DNA of 64,000 nucleotides from the NCBI GenBank assembly GCA_951812925.1, contig OX638370.1, positions 3,372,001 through 3,436,000 on the forward strand. Reading direction: 5' to 3'. Numbering within the stretch: the first letter of the stretch is position 1; every line of letters starts with the position of its first letter. The notes beneath the pieces are model-generated. The model did not search any database, was not told the DNA's origin, and saw only the letters and a list, made by a program, of their open reading frames with translations. Source of the DNA: Calliopum simillimum (lineage: Eukaryota > Arthropoda > Insecta > Diptera > Lauxaniidae). Below are positions 24,364-36,090 of the stretch, piece after piece. The translations under genes and the position numbers were made by a program.

Positions 24364-24870
24364 TCTTACAGGGTGCTCAGAAATATTCACTCTTTTTGAA
24401 GACTAAGTTTTCGAAGACATAATTAAGCCATTAATGCCCAACGAGAACCAAAGTGGATAGGATACTATGTTAAAAAAAAAATTCCTTAAGCCTTGCTTAG
24501 GTACGGTTCAATGGCAAGGTACTAAATGGCACCGCTGGATATTCATATACGTTTTTTTATGAAACAAGCGGTCTCGTGCGGCACATTGAGAGAAACAATA
24601 ATTTTTGTGCAACGCAATGCCCAACGTTGCCATATGACACCAAACAAAAACATTTTGTTCATGCTGACTAGTGCCCAGTGGTGCCATATGGTACTTTGGT
24701 TTTTCAAATCATCACTACTTGTTTATTTTAAAATAGATATCGTTGACATTTATTTTAAAATACAAAAAAACAAACTAACAACCAAACAAAAAAAAAAAAT
24801 ATTGATTTCCAAGTGATGGAAAAATATATAAAATCAAAATTATCTAGTGATGAGCCAACAAAGACTAAGA
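24364..24870. other. Non-coding stretch, nothing recognised
   Basis: Spacer between the mariner and the hexamer satellite. GTTGCCATATG and GTGCCATATGG occur 80 bp apart; no function is evident. Confidence 0.4.
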
Positions 24871-25691
24871 TTTCTACTTCTGCATCTACTTCTACTTCTA
24901 CTTCTACTTCTACTTTTATTTCTACTTTTACTTCTACTTCTACTTCTACTTCTACTTCTACTTTTATTTCTACTTTTACTTCTACTTCTACTTCTACTTC
25001 TACTTCTACTTTTATTTCTACTTTTACTTCTACTTCTACTTCTACTTCTACTTCTACTTCTACTTCTACTTCTACTTCTACTTCTACTTCTACTTCTACT
25101 TCTACTTCTACTTCTACTTCTACTTCTAGTTCTACTTCTACTTCTACTCCTACTCCTACTTCTACTTCTACTTCTACTCCTACTCCTACTTCTACTTCTA
25201 CTTCTACTTCTACTTCTACTTCTACTTCTACTTCTACTTCTACTTCTACTTCTACTTCTACTTCTACTTCTACTTCTACTTCTACTTCTACTTCTACTTC
25301 TACTTCTACTTCTACTTCTACTTCTACTTCTACTCCTACTCCTACTTCTACTTTTATTTCTACTTTTACTTTTACTTCTACTTCTACTTCTACTTCTACT
25401 TTTATTTCTACTTTTACTTCTACTTCTACTTCTACTTCTACTTCTACTTCTACTTCTACTTCTACTTCTACTCCTACTCCTACTTCTACTTCTACTTCTA
25501 CTTCTACTTCTACTTCTACTTCTACTTCTACTTCTACTTCTACTTCTACTTCTACTTCTACTTCTACTTCTACTTCTACTTCTACTTCTACTTCTACTTC
25601 TACTTCTACTTCTACTTCTACTTCTACTCCTACTCCTACTTCTACTTCTACTTCTACTTCTACTTCTACTTCTACTTCTACTTCTACTTAT
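24871..25691. repeat. Hexanucleotide array (ACTTCT)n with interspersed variants
   Basis: About 820 bp of ACTTCT units carrying variants ACTTTT, ATTTCT and ACTCCT in ordered clusters. A 48-bp higher-order unit (two ACTTTT units bracketing one ATTTCT, then five ACTTCT) repeats three times near 24910-25030 and returns near 25350-25420. Paired ACTCCT units recur near 25146, 25176, 25332, 25470 and 25626. All three plus frames lack stops, so the 500-residue poly-Thr/Ser and poly-Leu translations are artefacts. Confidence 0.95.
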
Positions 25692-26381
25692 ACTTGTACT
25701 TGTACTTGTACTTGTACTTGTACTTGTACTTGTACTTGTACTTGTACTTGTACTTGTACTTGTACTTGTACTTGTACTTGTACTTGTACTTGTACTTGTA
25801 CTTGTACTTGTACTTGTACTTGTACTTGTACTTGTACTTGTACTTGTACTTGTACTTGTACTTGTACTTGTACTTGTACTTGTACTTGTACTTGTACTTG
25901 TACTTGTACTTGTACTTGTACTTGTACTTGTACTTGTACTTGTACTTGTACTTGTACTTGTACTTGTACTTGTACTTGTACTTGTACTTGTACTTGTACT
26001 TGTACTTGTACTTGTACTTGTACTTGTACTTGTACTTGTACTTGTACTTGTACTTGTACTTGTACTTGTACTTGTACTTGTACTTGTACTTGTACTTGTA
26101 CTTGTACTTGTACTTGTACTTGTACTTGTACTTGTACTTGTACTTGTACTTGTACTTGTACTTGTACTTGTACTTGTACTTGTACTTGTACTTGTACTTG
26201 TACTTGTACTTGTACTTGTACTTGTACTTGTACTTGTACTTGTACTTGTACTTGTACTTGTACTTGTACTTGTACTTGTACTTGTACTTGTACTTGTACT
26301 TGTACTTGTACTTGTACTTGTACTTGTACTTGTACTTGTACTTGTACTTGTACTTGTACTTGTACTTGTACTTGTACTTGT
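25692..26381. repeat. Perfect hexanucleotide array (ACTTGT)115
   Basis: Exactly 690 bp, 115 units with no variant that I could find, directly following the ACTTCT array in the same phase. After 26381 the array passes through a few ACTTTT/ACTTCT units (to about 26420) into unique DNA. The two arrays differ by one base per unit. Confidence 0.95.
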
Positions 26382-26429
26382 ACTTTTACTTCTACTTCTA
26401 CTTTTTTTTCTACTTCTGCTTCTTACACG

Positions 26430-26730
26430 TTGAGTCTAGGTCTTGGTTTTGATATGGAGTCTTAGTCTTGGTCTTCATCTCGGTCATTAAGTCTTCATCT
26501 CGGTCTTGGTCTTGAAAAAATTTTGAAAGATTGTTGAGCATTCAAAATTTCCAAATCTTATTTTTACAAAGCAGTTGGGTTTTTAAGATGCCAAATTTTG
26601 AATTGAGATATGATCTTATTCTTGTAGGTCGCAAGACTAAAGACTTGGTCTTGATGATCATAGTAAGCAAGACCAAGACCAAGACCATAGCAGTCTTGGT
26701 TTTGCAAAATTACCAAGACCAAGACCAATA
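26430..26730. repeat. Scattered (GGTCTT)n / (AAGACC)n hexamer clusters
   Basis: GTCTTGGTCTT-type words occur at about 26435-26515, and their reverse complement (AAGACCAAGACCAAGACCA) at about 26660-26730, around a unique centre. They form loose inverted repeats. The AAGACC word resembles the AAAGACC heptamer array at 32380-33055. Confidence 0.6.
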
Positions 26731-28735
26731 ATCTCCATGCATTTTATAAAGATTTCTTAGTTGAAAAATTGTGTTCTTAAAATTTCACAAAATTCACCAT
26801 GGTTCTGCGTATAAAATTTGGATTTTTTTCTCAATTCATAAATATGACAGTTATGCCGTCAGTCAGCGAATACTAACATAACGCAATCGAATTATCCAAC
26901 CCACAGATATTAAGGCAGACTTATTGTCTGTTAGTCAGCCTCACTAACTGTCTGTCTGTCTATCGATCTGTCTGTATCTCCATTACTACACCAGGCCAAT
27001 TCTGTTAAACATTCAAGTAATTGCGTATTCGGGCGTGTCATACATCGATTCCTACCTCATTAGCGAAAATCTACTTCTTGTCTTCTTGTGTTCCACTTCG
27101 TTGCTGTTGGGTTTTTTTTCTCGCTTTTTTTCGCTTCTTGTTGCCACTGCTGCTGCCGCTACAAGTACTGTTAATCTCAGTTTAACCACTCACACACACT
27201 TACAGAGCTCGTTTTTTTTACACACTCACACATTGAGAGTGTTGGCATCATCAAAGCGGTTTCACCGCCACTAAAGGTCGTTGTTCGCTCTGTTGCTGTG
27301 CCGTTGCTTTTGTTGGCTAATTTTCGCGAATTTAAGCCAAGCTTATCAGCACGCAGACTGGCAAAGTGGCGACGACTTGTGGAGATTGCATAACTTGAAA
27401 CGTTGTGTGTGTGTGTGTGTGGGTTTATTTTGTTGCACAGCTTGCAGCGGTCAACTGCGAAAGTGGTCCAAGGTACTTGGTATTGAAGCTTTATTAATTA
27501 GGACACTGCAAAATCAATAAATCACAATTTGGCAAAAGGAGGCAAAAAAAAAACAGCAAATATTCCAAAATGTTCATGTTGATCTCTTGGTCATTTATCT
27601 TTTGCACAATGTCCTTGCAGTTATCCTTTTGAATTTTGAATTTATATTATTGCAGTCCGTTGTTTTTCTTTGAAAGAAAACTCTGCTGTAAATGACATTG
27701 AGTTTATTATTTGCTGAAAAATTTATTGCTTTCTAAGGATATTGATGATTTTTGTGCAAAAAAGGAGTGTAAAATATGCGCAAAATTGACAAAAAAACGA
27801 ACACACAGAAATTAAAAAGAAAAAAACATTTAACAATAAGATATGTAGTTCCTTTGCAAGCATGATTTTTCCGTAGAATTGCAAAAAATAAGATTTAAAA
27901 CCTTATGCTTTAATTTTCTTATTAAACACAATTTAATTTCCAAAAATCCTTCACTACTTCACTAGTCAGGATTTTAAATAAATCAAGCTATTCTTCTGTT
28001 TTCCTGTAGTTCTTGTCAATCAGTCAAAAACTTCAAATATTTAAAATGCAAACCGAAGCAAACAAAAAAGAAAAAAGCAAATATCGGCATTGCCAATAAA
28101 TGTGGTATCCTTCAAAATAACAACACAAACAATACGAACAACTACTACACGAGTAGCAGCAATGTGTCTCCATATGTCCTTTGCATATGCAACTAGAGAA
28201 CAAATTCATGCATCCTTAAGCTGGATTGCTTAAATGTAGCAATTTTATGTATGAGAGTGTTGTCCACCTGCATTTTGTACATACATATGACATATAAAGG
28301 GTGGGCCCTTTTGCTGATTTCGCCAAAATCAAATTATGATGTCTCTGTGGTAGGGGAAAAGTGTCACCTGCAGGCATAGATCGGCTGTGAACACCCCGCG
28401 TAACTTTTCACAGAAAACAAATACGGCTGTTCTGACAAATGCTAAGCGCGTGTTATGATGGCACAAAGTTTTTGTGCATACACCGGAGCAAAAAAAAAAG
28501 ACGCATTTGATTTGTGCTGAGAAGAAAACAATTTTTGAATAAAAGAAAGTCAACACAAAAGTTTTGTTTAATAATTTTCCAAGTGAATCAATCGAAAAGC
28601 TGAATGCTATCTATATTTATGCAGTAAATTTATTATATCTTGTGATTCAAAACCGAATCCAACCAAAATGTTCACACAACAGAATTTGCTTATTGCTTTT
28701 CAAAGTAGCTGTCAAAGTAGGTTGTGGGCACCCAA
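26731..28735. other. Non-coding stretch with simple repeats
   Basis: No gene recognised. A GT run lies at about 27403-27421, with CA-rich words around 27189-27232 and long A tracts. Open frames at 27035-27520 are low in information. Confidence 0.45.
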
Positions 28736-28737
28736 TA

Positions 28738-29389
28738 GGGTCGGTTGTGGGCACCCCTCTTTTTTCATTGAATGCGTGTAATTTACTGAATTTATCCCTT
28801 TTTACGCTTTTTTTAGTGGAAAAGAAAAAACCAATAGGCCCTTTAAAGATATCGCAGAAAAAAAGTTGCTTATTAAGTGTGGGTGGTAAGGTTACAAACC
28901 ACTTTGCAAAAAATCTCGGTATTGAGTTTCCAGACAAGTGAGCCGAGGAGCAGATGGTGGGCATGAATTTATATAAAAAATTGTCTGCAAAACAATTGAT
29001 CTGGCATTGACGCCGAAGACAATCCAGTCTGGTTATAGGGCAACAGGCATGATGCCATTCGATCCAGGCGTTTTCAGTGACTCTCATTTTGTTGAAACCG
29101 TTGAGCAGACTTTGTTGAATTTGAGTGAGTCAATGTTTTTAAAATAAATTCATTTTGCATTTTTTGCCGATTTTCTAAGGGTGCTGCCCACAACCGATCC
29201 AAAATTTTTTTTTTTCTTAAAAATTATCACTTCACTATTTTTTTTATATAATTTTTCCAACTGACGAAATCAATTTTCACCAGCAATCAGCTAAGGTCTC
29301 TAGCTTTCCATTGATACTTATATGTCTGCATAATATATATTTGGTCAAAAAATATGAGTTGAAAACTTAATGGTGCCCACACCCGACAC
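28738..29389 (+). mobile_element. Pogo-like DNA transposon relic, internally deleted
   Basis: Ends GGGTCGGTTGTGGGCACC (28738) and, reversed, GTGTCGGGTGTGGGCACC (29389) are flanked by TA on both sides, as in Tc1/mariner/pogo elements. Another GGTTGTGGGCACCC lies just outside at 28720 and an inverted GCCCACAACCGATCC at 29178. The plus strand encodes broken transposase pieces. KVTNHFAKNLGIEFPDK followed by stop and AEEQMVG resembles the CENP-B-type DNA-binding region. TGMMPFDPGVFSDSHFVE resembles the C-terminal end of the pogo/Tigger DDE domain. Between them most of the catalytic core is missing. Several stops make it inactive. Confidence 0.7.
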
Positions 29390-29391
29390 TA

Positions 29392-31501
29392 TACCCTTAC
29401 TATATTACCAAAATAATGTGTATTTAGAAAAGGAATTTGGGTCAAAGTAATAAACTAATCGGGTCTGCGTTATTTTGTTTGGCACCACTAAATAACAAAG
29501 GTTTGTCGACAGTCCACCTGTTTTAAAGTCATTCTCCCTGCTGTCCCAAATCACTTCTTAGTGCACAGTTTCTGTTTTTCTGTGAACTGAGAGAGCTGAA
29601 AGTGAAGAGAAAGAGGAGATTAATTTTTTTTTTAAAAAAGCTTAAAAGTTTTGCAAAAAACAAAAGTGTGTGTCGCTCTCCCTCTAAGTTTTTTTTATAT
29701 TATTAAAGATATTCTTTTGCTTTAAGATAGTTAAGTTAATAAGCAATTAGAGTTCCTATCAAAAAGTTTCAAGTTTTTTTAAAAATAATTGCTATTTTCA
29801 TTATGATATTAACGCAACATTTTGTCACTCCTCCGTCTAGTCGTTCTCTGGTGTCTTGCCATTCTTCCGTCAAATTTACTCCGCAAGAATGTAATCTAAC
29901 GTTTTGCATATTTAACCGGAGATTTTTATCTTTTTCATGAAGCAATAAATTTTGATAAATATTATTGACAGAACCAACAGATGGCCCACCCTTTTGCCAA
30001 TGCATATAGCAGCATATGTGTTTAGTACTATTTTCTTCTTTTTTTTTTGGAATGCAAAGGCAAATGTCAGTATGAATGTCCAACGATCACCTGAGTTGTT
30101 TCCGATTTCTAGTTCAATTGCATGAAAATAAATTCTGAAAGCAAACGAAATCGTTTTGGTTCCTTTTTTTCATTCTTTTCTCTGATATCAAGTGAAAGCA
30201 AATTGTAACAGAGCATTTTATGCAAAAATCCTGTATCCGTATGCTGTCATAGTGTGTGGCGGAAACAAATGACTGCAACAACAACAACAAAAACAATGAC
30301 GACGACGACGACGATGCTGACAATGTAGAGCTTGACAAGAATGACAAGCTGCACAAAAATTGACGCCCTCAGCAAATATTCATTGAATTTAAAATCGACA
30401 CCAAAATTGATGAATGCAAGTCATTTGGAAAATATTGAGGGGGAAAAAAGTTTGCTAGTGGATTTAGTAGTTGCAGAGTTGCAGAAGAACATCTTTGATG
30501 GACAGAATTGGTTTTCGCAAGGTTTTTTGTAGCTTTTTTTTTGGCCTTTGACTATTTCTTCGTATGAAGAAGGCAAAGATTTTTGATTTTTGGGTCATTT
30601 ATTCTTTACAGTTTTAAGCACCAAGAATATCTGCCTTGTAACTGTAAATTTAATTTGCTTTGAAAGCAATCAGCATTTTTTTTCTTGCAAGCAATCTATT
30701 ACATTCATCACTCTTCGTTACAGCAATTTAATTAAAAATTACTCATACGCACCGTGGAACTTTTCAAGAAATTTTATTGTTGTTGCTGCAACAGCAGAAA
30801 ACTACAAAGTTATTGCTAGTAATTTAGCTTTTTCTTTCTTCTGCTTCAACTTCTCTCAGTTACCGTTAACTTTTTACACTTGTGCAAACACAAACATACA
30901 CTTGCTAACAACATACACTCACTCACTTTACTCACTTACACACATACTTATATGGCGCACTCACTCATATGCAAATCAAGTGCGAAATATGAACCACTTA
31001 AGCATGCATAAGTTTGCACAGAGATTTGCATCTTGAAGTGTTTCAGCCACTATTTTCATTTGCTCCACTCAACACTGACGTCGACGACGACGACTACCAG
31101 ATTGTTGATGACGGTGTTGAAAGAAGAGATGAAAAGGACAAATACAAAGAAAACAGAAAAAAAGTGGAAACTGGAAATGCAAAGAAAAAAACGAGAAATA
31201 TAAAAAACTTAAAAAATAAAAAGCTACAGAGAAGGAATTCGCGCACAAACTTCAAAACACAAGTAAAGCTAACAAGGTAAACGTAAGAGGAAAAAACTGC
31301 ATAAGCATCAGTTACACCTAAGAGATATATGTATGCAAACACACACACCCGTATTTACGCAGATAAATGCATAAAAATCCCAGTAGGAACATTTAAATTT
31401 CATAGTCTAAGGATAAAAGAAGGATGAGAAAAATCAGAATCAGTCTTGGTAATTTTTCGAGAACAACACAAAGACTGCTTGGTCAAGACTATAAGCCATT
31501 T
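29392..31501. other. Non-coding stretch, nothing recognised
   Basis: AT-rich DNA. (ACA)n and (GAC)n runs lie near 30270-30312 and 31081-31094. Several overlapping open frames on both strands (29769-30083, 30590-31036, 31014-31348) lack family signatures. Confidence 0.45.
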
Positions 31502-32346
31502 TTTAAACCCCACACACAGGGTATATTCACTTTGTACTTCCGTTTGTAACACAGAGAAGGAGGCGTGACAGATATAGAAAAGTATATATATTCTTGATCA
31601 ACGTCACCTCCTGAGTCGATATAGCCATTTCCGTCTGTCTGGCTGGCCGGCTGGGTGGCTGGCTGGCTATGTGTTGAAATACACATTTTGGGAAAACTAA
31701 GCAAGATGATTCAATGAAATTTGGTACACTACCCCCGTCGTTAAAGTTAGTTCGGGAAATTGAAAATGAACAAAATTGGTCAACGGACACGTCTACCGCC
31801 CATACAAAAAATATATTCAAAATGCAATTTTAGTAGTATTTTTCATTAAATACTACATACTAAGCAAAAGCTTCAAAACGCTATATTATAAGCGTTTTTT
31901 GAGATATTCGATCAGAATTTGACTCAGACACTAAGAATTATGAATAAAAGCTCTATACAAAAATTGGGTGAAATCTAACCTCCCATACAAGCAAACGTTT
32001 CAAAATGCTATACTGAAAGAGTTTTCTGAGAGAATCCAACCAAATTTCACTCAAATACTAAAGTTTACTTATAAATGCATGCCTTAAGCTAAAACTGGAT
32101 GAACTCGGGCAAAAGGGCTTGGCACCTACTATAAAGCAAAAGCTTCAAAACGCTGTAATGAAAAAGTTTTTTGAGATAGTGGAACCAAACTTCACTCACT
32201 TAAAACTATAAATGCAAGCTCTGAACAAAAACTGGGTGAACTCGGACAAGAGGGCGCGGCACCTCCATTACAAGCAAAATTTTCAAAATACTGCAGTGTA
32301 GGGTATTTATTTTTTGGCCAGGCCAAAAGTTACACCCTTACTTGTT
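31502..32346 (+). mobile_element. Mini-me-like interspersed repeat, copy C
   Basis: The same layout as the copy at 10198: a degraded leading hairpin (ACCCCACACACAGGGTATA), a TATATATA run, the core TTCTTGATCAACGTCACC, GTCTGTCTGGCTGGCC, about four internal units of about 125 bp, and an end with GGCCAGGCCAAAAGTTACACCC. Short frames over its first 300 bp are not genes. Confidence 0.75.
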
Positions 32347-32379
32347 AAATCTACGGCCAAGATCAAAATTATGAACAAA

Positions 32380-33055
32380 CACCAGAATGCAGACCAAGAC
32401 TGAAAGCCAAAAACTAAGATCAGAACTCAATGTTCAAAATCACGACCAAGACCAAGCCCAAGGGCCATAGACCAAAGACCAAAAACCATAACAAAAGACC
32501 AAAGAACAAAGACCAAAGACCTAAGACCAAGGACCAAAGACCAAGGAACAAAGACCAAAGACCAAACACCAAAGACCAAAGACCAAAGACCAAAGACCAA
32601 AGACCAAAGACCAAAGACCAAAGACCAAAGACCAAAGACCAAAGACCAAAGACCAAACACCAAAGACCAAAGACCAAAGACCAAAGACCAAAGACCAAGG
32701 ACCAAAGACCAAAACAAAAGACCAAAGACCACAGACCAAAGACCAAAGACCAAAGAGCAAAGAGCAAAGGCCAAAGGCCAAAGACCAAAGACCAAAGACC
32801 AAAGACCAAAGACGAACGACCAAAGGCCAAAGACCAAAGACGAACGACTAAAGGCCAAAGACCAAAAACCAAAGATCAAAGACAAAATGCCAAAGGCCAA
32901 AGGCCAAAGGCCAAAGGCCAAAGGCCAAAGGCCAAAGACTAAAGACCAAAGACCAAAGACCAAAGGCCAAAGGCCAAAGGCCAAAGGCCAAAGACTAAAG
33001 ACCAAAGACCAAAGACCAAAGGCCAAAGGCCAAAGACTAAAGACTAAAGGTCAAA
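32380..33055. repeat. Heptanucleotide array (AAAGACC)n with AAAGGCC variant blocks
   Basis: About 90 units of AAAGACC from about 32455, with blocks where every unit is AAAGGCC (32765-32780, 32887-32935, 32962-32990, 33018-33030). The 7-bp period gives 7-residue peptide repeats in all frames of both strands. The 150-199-residue Gly-Leu-Trp-Ser-Leu-Val-Phe and Lys-Thr-Lys-Asp-Gln-Arg-Pro translations are artefacts. Confidence 0.95.
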
Positions 33056-33179
33056 ATACGTCTACAACAGCACCCACGGTGCTATACTGAGTTGTTAAGA
33101 AAGTGAGTAAGACAATGGAGTAAGAAAATTTGTTGTTTTAGTTTTTATTGCTTTCACGAAGCCTGTTTCGTTGCTTTTT
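33056..33179. other. Short spacer
   Basis: Unique-looking DNA between two tandem arrays; no feature seen. Confidence 0.4.
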
Positions 33180-33950
33180 GTCGATATTTTAGACGTTTTT
33201 TTGATAATTTTGGACTCTTATCGATATTTTTTGATTTTTTTGATAATTTAAAACTTTTACCGATATTTTAGACATTTTTTGATACTTTTGGACTTTGAGC
33301 GATTTCTTCGAGTTATTTGGACTTTCATCGATATTTTGGACGTTTTTTGATACTTTTGCACTTTCACCGCATAAAATTAGGCTCATATAAGCCGTAAATA
33401 AATAAATAAAAATTAAATGTTTTTTGATACTTTTGGACTTTCAGCGATTTCTTCGAGTTATTTGGATTTTTACCGACATATTAGACGTTTTTGATACTTT
33501 TGGACTTTTACCGATATTTTACATATTTTTGATACTTATGGACTTTCAGCGATTTCTTTTACCGACATTTTGGACGTTTTTTGATACTTTTGGACTTTTA
33601 CAGAAATTTTAGATGTTTTTAACACCGATTTTTAAGATGTTTTTTGATTCTTTAGGACTCTAACTAATATTTTGAATGTTTTTGATACTTTTTGACCTTT
33701 ACCGATATTTTAGATGTTTTTGATACTTTTGGACCTTCAGATGTTTTTTGATAATTTTGGACTCTTACTGATATTTTGGATTTTTTTTTTGATACTTTTG
33801 TCGATATTTTAAATGTTTTTTGATACTTTTGGACCTGCCGATATTTAGGATCTTTTTCGATACTATTGTACTTTAGCCGATATTTTTTGATACTTTTAGG
33901 CTTTTGTCGATATTTTAGATGTTTTTGATACTTTTGGTCTTTATCCAATT
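33180..33950. repeat. Minisatellite, unit about 38 bp, with a small inserted tail-like fragment
   Basis: TTTTTGATACTTTTGGACTT followed by TTACCGATATTTTAGACG recurs roughly 18 times with substitutions and truncated units. At about 33368-33412 the array is interrupted by AAATTAGGCTCATATAAGCC and GTAAATAAATAAATAAA. This resembles the 3' end and (TAAA)n tail of a non-LTR retrotransposon, so a tiny 5'-truncated insertion is possible. The array is not coding. Confidence 0.8.
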
Positions 33951-34619
33951 TTTTCCCTACGAGTTACACAAGCTTTGACAAAGCACACGAAATAAAAAAA
34001 AATCCAACTTTGTTCTACTCGCTGTCATCATTAATTTTAATATTTATTTCTTTTGATATTTTTTTTTATTTTCACCACAGTGATAACATTTCCTGTGTTG
34101 TTTTAAAGTTTTTATTTAATTCTTCTGCTGTTTTTTTTTTCGCATTATGGTTTTTGGCGCTTTTACACCTCATTGGTGTTAAGTTTTTATTTCTCTTGTG
34201 TGTGTCTGTGTGCGCGTATTGTTTCTATCTGTATATTCCACAAAACTTATGCAGTTCTACACTGCTGTTTCTATGCGGTATCGTTGTAAAAATGTAATTT
34301 TTATGTTTTTTCTTTCGTAAAGTTGAAGTGAAATGTATGCGTGAAGTTTATGAAAATATGAAAATTACCCTTTTATTTTAAGTGACAGATGTGGCAGCGG
34401 AAAAAAGTGATTACATTATGATTACACACTTTTATTGTATAACCTGAATGTGCGGGTTTTCTTGTTGCTTTTGTTCTTTGGGTGCTGTATTGGTTTAGTG
34501 ACAAATTAGAGCACTAGTTTAGTCGTAGAAATATTGTGGATTAATTTGCTCTGCATTTTTTGAGCATGACCCAAAGAATATTAGTACCTATTCGAAAGCT
34601 TAATTTTAAGTGAAGCTGA
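33951..34619. other. Non-coding stretch, nothing recognised
   Basis: T-rich DNA with a short GT run at about 34197-34214. No gene seen. Confidence 0.4.
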
Positions 34620-34718
34620 ATCTCTGTAGCCTAATGGTAAAGCAACTTTTTCATATACTTACGTCGACTCATGGGTTTGATTCTCGCTTGAGGCGATGAA
34701 ATTAATTGTTTTTTTTTT
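34620..34718 (+). ncRNA. tRNA-like or SINE-like RNA polymerase III unit
   Basis: TAGCCTAATGG at 34627-34637 matches the A-box consensus TRGYNNARNNGG closely. GGTTTGATTCTC at 34674-34685 approximates the B box GGTTCGANTCC. A run of ten T at 34709-34718 would end Pol III transcription. ATGGG and CTCGC on either side of the B-box loop can form a T-arm with wobble pairs. The A-to-B spacing (about 37 bp between the boxes) is tRNA-like. The acceptor stem does not pair well and I could not assign an anticodon, so a decayed tRNA or the head of a tRNA-derived SINE is likelier than a working tRNA gene. Confidence 0.4.
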
Positions 34719-35270
34719 AGTTTCATGTTTAAGGCTATTTTTTAATGTATAAAAATGTGTAAAATATGTTTTGTTAATTTTGTTGAATTATTCTTTAAAT
34801 AAATTGCTTAGTTGGATAGCAAATAAATACTTAGCTCACGATTGAAAACATCGCGTCACTGTTTGGATGTTTGGCATTAACTTTTTTTTATAAGAAAATT
34901 ATTTTCTTGCATTTTCATACATAATGTTCACAGAGTATTATGCATACCCTCAGAGTAAAAGGCCCTTTAGCACTACTCTTTAGAATAATATAAGAAAACT
35001 CAATGAAGCACGTGTGGCCACGGGCGCTACTATTTTAAAACTCAAATGTAAGTTTTTCACACTTAGCTCGCCTTTGAAGAATGTTCATAGACATGCTTAA
35101 CACATTGATGCGTAGTTTTGCATGTTTTTACAAGTATTATACATATAAGGAGTCTAAAATTAAATAGAATAATCTCGTTAATCCGTTATTACTATAAGAA
35201 TAACACCATAATTACACAGCTTTAAAACAAGGTCAAAAGATTGAGCAAAAGTTCGTAGCTACGTATGAGC
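34719..35270. other. Non-coding stretch, nothing recognised
   Basis: AT-rich DNA; no gene or repeat recognised. Confidence 0.4.
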
Positions 35271-36090
35271 AGGGTGTATCGCATAAATGTAAGAAGCTTC
35301 TGGGTGGTGATAGAAAAGACCAAGAATACAAAAATATTGCTGAGGAGAGGGGTTTAAAATGCACTCCTGAGGAGTTTTGGGATTACAACTGATTTTCTGA
35401 CTTGTTTTAGACAAAAAATGTTCATGGGTCACCCTAGCGTTTTGGAAAAAACTGTTTTTCAAGAAACTTTTAGTTAATTGTATTGGCTGTCTAACAAAGT
35501 ATTTGATTTATAGGATCAAATGGGATTTCGCAAAGTTCTGGACCTTTAAAATTGATATTTTTTTTTTTGATTTTTTTTTTTTTTTTTTTGATTTTGGCTG
35601 CTATTTTAGTACGAAAAAGGTCTTATTACATACCCTTTTATAATTTTTTTTAAAAATTTTTTTATGGCTAATGTTTTACCGAAATAAAAGAAACTTAACA
35701 AGAATCTCAAATAAAATTATAAAAGGATATGTTAATAGGACTTTTTTCGTACTAAAATGGCCACCAAAGTGAAAAAAGGAGAAAAAAGATATTAAAATAA
35801 CAACTTCATAGGACCAGAACTTTGTGAAATCCGTTTAAACGCTACAAATCAAATTCCTTTTTAGAAAGCTCATACAATTTACTTAAAGTTTTTTTTAAAA
35901 AAGTTTTCTCCCAAACGCTAGGGTGACCCAAGAAAATTATTTTTCTTAAACAAATCAGAAAATCAGTTTTAACCCTATAACTTCTCAATGAAGCATTTTA
36001 GACCCCACTCCGTTAAGTTGCAATTTTTTATTTATCTAGGCCTCCTCTATCACCTCCCATAAGCTTCATAGCCTTATGCAATACACCCTA
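35271..36090. repeat. Palindromic element, 820 bp, family P1 copy 1
   Basis: The left arm (35271-35640) and right arm (35715-36090) are inverted copies at roughly 80%. Ends AGGGTGTATCGCATAA and, reversed, TAGGGTGTATTGCATAA. Internal landmarks in both arms are GGGTCACCCTAGCG, CAAAGTTCTGGACC and TTTTAGTACGAAAAAGG. The two arms have diverged much more than those of the 21-kb palindrome, so this is an older insertion. No coding. Confidence 0.8.

Noticed and set aside
24813..26465. Stop-free 550-, 528- and 252-residue frames (poly Thr-Ser, poly Leu, Tyr-Leu)
   Set aside because: Produced by hexanucleotide arrays that lack stops in all three plus frames; no unique sequence, no domain and no promoter context.
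28564..29087. 125-residue plus and 146-residue minus frames
   Set aside because: They overlap a degenerate pogo-like relic; only parts of the plus frame resemble transposase, and it is broken by stops.
32420..33090. Several 100-199-residue Gly-Leu-Trp-Ser-Leu-Val-Phe and Lys-Asp-Gln-Arg-Pro repeat proteins
   Set aside because: Translation of the AAAGACC heptamer in various frames of both strands.
32380..33950. CRISPR-like regular repeats
   Set aside because: The repeats are contiguous tandem units without unique spacers, in a eukaryotic genome with no cas genes; they are satellites.
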